Positions 6,140-8,107 of a stretch of DNA of 8,107 bases are shown piece by piece. The position numbers were made by a program, and so were the translations under genes. The first letter of the stretch is position 1, and every line of letters begins with the position of its first letter. The notes beneath the pieces are model-generated. The model had not been told where the DNA came from. It made no database searches and worked only from the letters and a program-made list of their open reading frames with translations. The DNA comes from an uncultured Solobacterium sp. Lineage in GTDB: Bacteria > Bacillota_I > Bacilli_A > Erysipelotrichales > Erysipelotrichaceae. The stretch lies in NCBI GenBank assembly GCA_905235315.1, contig CAJOLG010000071.1, positions 1 through 8,107 on the forward strand, read 5' to 3'.

Positions 6140-7147
6140 ATGGACAAGTTTATTAAAAAGAACTGGTTTGTATGCATTCTGATCGTGATATTTGCAGGAA
6201 TTTCTGTTTTCTATATCTACGACACGAACAAAGGCAAACTGAAAGGCAAAACCGCAAACGGCGAAGGAGTTGTATACTCCGTCGGCGACAAAGATGTGAC
6301 CGCCACCGATTTCTACAACTCCATGTATGAAGCCAACGGTACCGCGGCACTCTATCAGAGAATCGTAATATCCGTGGCTGATCAGTGCATTGAGACAACG
6401 GATGCGATGAAGGAAAACGCAAAATCTTCCGCGGACCAGATCATCGCAAACTACGCTACCAGCTACCCGACAAACTATCAGCAGGTGCTCGGCAGCCAGC
6501 TGGCTTCACTCGGCTACTCGGGAATCGATGATCTTGAAGCGTTCCTGATCAGTACGTACAAAGAGTCCGCGCTCACCGCGCAGTATATTAAGGACAATTT
6601 CGATGCGATCAAACCCCGCAACGTGTCCTATATTCTGATTCAATTCGAAAACGGGGATTCCGGCGAAGGAACACCGACCGAAGACGAACAGACAAGGATG
6701 GATGCGGTTGACGCAGCGCTTGCCAAGGGAACCTTCGAGGATACCGCAAAATTATTCTCGGAAGACCCTTCCACTTCCGAAACTGGCGGCGTACTCGGAA
6801 CCCTTGACGCAAATACGACAACCCTGGATTCCGCCTTCCTGGAGGCATCCCTCGCACTCAGCGAAGGAGAAGTATCCGACTGGGTCTACTCGACAAATTT
6901 CGGTTACTTCAAGATCAAGTGCAATGCCTCGACCCACGAAGGCATGGTCAAAGCCTACAGAGAGCAGAACAGTCTCACGGATGATATCGAAGTTGAGGAT
7001 GCGGCGGTCTATGACGATCTGCTGCAGAATTACGACACAACGCTGACCGGGAAAGCAATCTGGGAAAAAGCGGAAGAACTCGGCCTCTCCTTTGCGGATC
7101 CCGAGACAGAAAAAGCTGTCCGCACCTATGCGGGACTGGAGGACTGA
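6140..7147 (+). CDS. Membrane-anchored PrsA/SurA-like protein with degenerate parvulin domain
   Basis: This 335-residue product is predicted outside the cell membrane. After a basic DKFIKK it has one membrane helix (about 9-27) with no lipobox, so it acts as an uncleaved anchor. A SurA/PrsA-like N-terminal chaperone region (about 42-155) follows, then a parvulin-type domain (about 161-261) recognisable from VSYILIQF, AKGTFEDTAKLFSEDPS, TGGVLGTL, FLEASLALSEGEVSDWV and FGYFKIK. Normal PrsA has histidines in the first and last of these (SHIL and GYHIIK); here they are Tyr164 and Phe257, so prolyl isomerase activity is doubtful and a foldase or holdase role is more likely. A helical, acidic C-terminal part ends the protein. 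The start is set by AGGAGG six bases before the ATG. It is followed after 2 nt by a homologous gene, with which it must form an operon. Confidence 0.85.
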   Translation: MDKFIKKNWFVCILIVIFAGISVFYIYDTNKGKLKGKTANGEGVVYSVGDKDVTATDFYNSMYEANGTAALYQRIVISVADQCIETTDAMKENAKSSADQIIANYATSYPTNYQQVLGSQLASLGYSGIDDLEAFLISTYKESALTAQYIKDNFDAIKPRNVSYILIQFENGDSGEGTPTEDEQTRMDAVDAALAKGTFEDTAKLFSEDPSTSETGGVLGTLDANTTTLDSAFLEASLALSEGEVSDWVYSTNFGYFKIKCNASTHEGMVKAYREQNSLTDDIEVEDAAVYDDLLQNYDTTLTGKAIWEKAEELGLSFADPETEKAVRTYAGLED

Positions 7148-7149
7148 AC

Positions 7150-8055
7150 ATGAACGGAATGAAAAAACTGACCGGAGCCTGCCTTGCGGTTCTGCTTCTG
7201 GCTGGCTGTAAGGACGCAACCGCAAAACTTGCGAACAGTAATGAAGTGCTGATGACCGTCGGAAATACCACGGTTACCAAAGGAGAACTCTACAACATGA
7301 TGTTCGCCTCCGTCGGCGCATCCACTGCCGATTCCGATGTCATGAATGCCATTGCCGAACAGGAAATTGAAGTTACCGATGAGATGAGAGAATCGGCGAA
7401 GAGCCAGGTCTCCTTCTATACGATGATGTACGGTGACCAGTTCACCTCCTATCTTGCATCGATGGGACTGACAGAAGATGAATACGCCGAGAAAACGATT
7501 CTGCCCGCCATGCGGACCGAAAAACTCGTAGGAAAATATGTTGAGGAAAACTTCGACACGCTGTGTGAGACCTATGATCCGCTGAATGCGATAGTCCTGA
7601 CGTTCACGTCAGAAGAAGATGCCTCTGCCGCGCTCAGCGCGCTGAAAGACGGCAGCCTCACCCCGGCGGAAGCGGCTTCGCAGAATAATTCCACCAGTTA
7701 CGGTGAGGAGGAAGTCATCACCATCAATACCCTGTCCTATGACTCTGCAGCGCTCACCGTACTGCGCAGTATGTCCGTGGATGACGGGTGGACACAGATC
7801 CCCTCTTCCGACGGCGCAACATTCTATGTTCTGAAACTCGTTTCCCACAATCCTGCGGATTTCAGGGAAAAAGCGGTATCCGCACTCTCTGATATCAGTG
7901 CAGTCGGCACGGAAAGCGATGAGTATTTCCTGCGGAAGTACAACTTCCATGTCTACGACATCAATCTGTACAATGCCCTGAAGGATTCTAATCCGGCCAT
8001 TCTCATCCAGGACAGACCGGCAGCCACACCTGCAGCGGAAACAACAGGAGAATAA
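7150..8055 (+). CDS. PrsA-like lipoprotein, paralogue of the upstream gene
   Basis: This 301-residue product has a lipoprotein signal peptide: basic NGMKK, a hydrophobic stretch and lipobox LAGC with Cys20, so it is predicted to be lipid-anchored on the outer face of the membrane. Residues about 33-136 align with the upstream protein: TVGNTTVTKGELYNMMF with SVGDKDVTATDFYNSMY, IEVTDEMRESAKS with IETTDAMKENAKS, and YVEENFD with YIKDNFD. A parvulin-like fold may follow (about 144-232: AIVLTF, then a helical region, then FYVLKLV). It lacks both catalytic histidines and the GG..G loop, so isomerase activity is unlikely. The tail (289-301) is Pro/Ala/Thr-rich. GGAGG (7138-7142), inside the end of the upstream gene, lies 7 nt before the ATG; a second in-frame ATG at 7159 is less well placed. 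Probably an extracytoplasmic folding factor that acts with its neighbour. Confidence 0.82.
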   Translation: MNGMKKLTGACLAVLLLAGCKDATAKLANSNEVLMTVGNTTVTKGELYNMMFASVGASTADSDVMNAIAEQEIEVTDEMRESAKSQVSFYTMMYGDQFTSYLASMGLTEDEYAEKTILPAMRTEKLVGKYVEENFDTLCETYDPLNAIVLTFTSEEDASAALSALKDGSLTPAEAASQNNSTSYGEEEVITINTLSYDSAALTVLRSMSVDDGWTQIPSSDGATFYVLKLVSHNPADFREKAVSALSDISAVGTESDEYFLRKYNFHVYDINLYNALKDSNPAILIQDRPAATPAAETTGE

Positions 8056-8056
8056 A

Positions 8057-8107
8057 ATGAAGACGAAACGCCGGAATGAACCGGCGTTTTGTTTTGTGCG
8101 GGTTTAT
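8057..8107 (+). CDS. Possible start of a further ORF (doubtful)
   Basis: ATG at 8057 follows AGGAG (8046-8050) with a 6-nt spacer and opens a frame (MKTKRRNEPAFCFVRVY) that reaches the window end without a stop. It runs straight through the terminator hairpin, which argues that the match is chance: the Shine-Dalgarno-like bases are also the last codons of the lipoprotein gene. No product can be assigned. Confidence 0.15.
   Translation, partial: MKTKRRNEPAFCFVRVY
8066..8095 (+). terminator. Intrinsic terminator after the parvulin-like pair
   Basis: AAACGCCGG (8066-8074) pairs perfectly with CCGGCGTTT (8081-8089) around the 6-nt loop AATGAA, followed by TGTTTT. It lies about 10 nt after the lipoprotein stop codon, as expected for the end of the operon. 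Confidence 0.88.

Noticed and set aside
6000..6182. A 60-codon plus-strand ORF before the parvulin-like gene
   Set aside because: It covers the suf promoter and the plus-strand promoter, and overlaps the true start at 6140 in another frame; no recognisable protein.
1..8107. CRISPR array, insertion sequence, phage or attachment site
   Set aside because: No regularly spaced repeats, no transposase or integrase frame, and no duplicated tRNA end were seen; the tRNA-Val gene is not flanked by integrated genes in this window.

Overview
This window comes from a Gram-positive Firmicute. The SUF iron-sulfur operon has the order sufC-sufD-sufS-sufU-sufB, which is typical of Firmicutes, and it uses SufU rather than SufE. 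Shine-Dalgarno sites are strong (AGGAGG, GGAGG). A lipoprotein with a Gram-positive PrsA-like layout is present. The tRNA has no encoded CCA. Base composition is mid-range by eye. An Erysipelotrichia-like host is a plausible guess, but no marker here proves it.

Layout. Positions 1-503 (minus) hold the 5' part of a GtrA-like four-helix membrane protein that runs off the left edge. Positions 584-656 (plus) are tRNA-Val(CAC). A bidirectional intrinsic terminator (669-712) separates it from the convergent end of the large minus-strand operon. In transcription order that operon is sufC (5958-5125), sufD (5128-4331), sufS (4334-3114), sufU (3102-2647), sufB (2650-1241) and a 5-formyltetrahydrofolate cyclo-ligase gene (1241-717). 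Five of the six genes are joined by 4-nt or 1-nt stop/start overlaps or an 11-nt gap with the RBS on the stop codon, so the set is tightly coupled. One extended -10 promoter (5984-5992) lies just ahead of sufC.

To the right, a roughly 180-bp divergent intergenic region carries the suf promoter on one strand and the promoter of a two-gene plus-strand operon on the other. It also holds direct repeats at helical spacing and an inverted repeat that covers a ribosome binding site. The plus-strand operon (6140-8055) encodes two homologous extracytoplasmic proteins of the PrsA/SurA-like parvulin family. One is anchored by an N-terminal membrane helix and the other is a lipoprotein. Both lack the parvulin catalytic histidines. 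A strong terminator follows at 8066-8095.

How the genes work together. SufS takes sulfur from cysteine and SufU accepts it. The SufB-SufC-SufD scaffold, driven by the SufC ATPase, assembles the cluster. The cyclo-ligase returns 5-formyl-THF to the active folate pool and is co-transcribed with the SUF genes. The most distinctive points are: (i) SufS and SufU both depart from the Bacillus subtilis pair at residues near or in the zinc-ligand-swap site; (ii) SufD is only 265 residues and lacks the usual N-terminal part; (iii) the tandem parvulin-fold proteins look catalytically dead. I did not find a convincing wholly new system; the window is mostly housekeeping with these variations.
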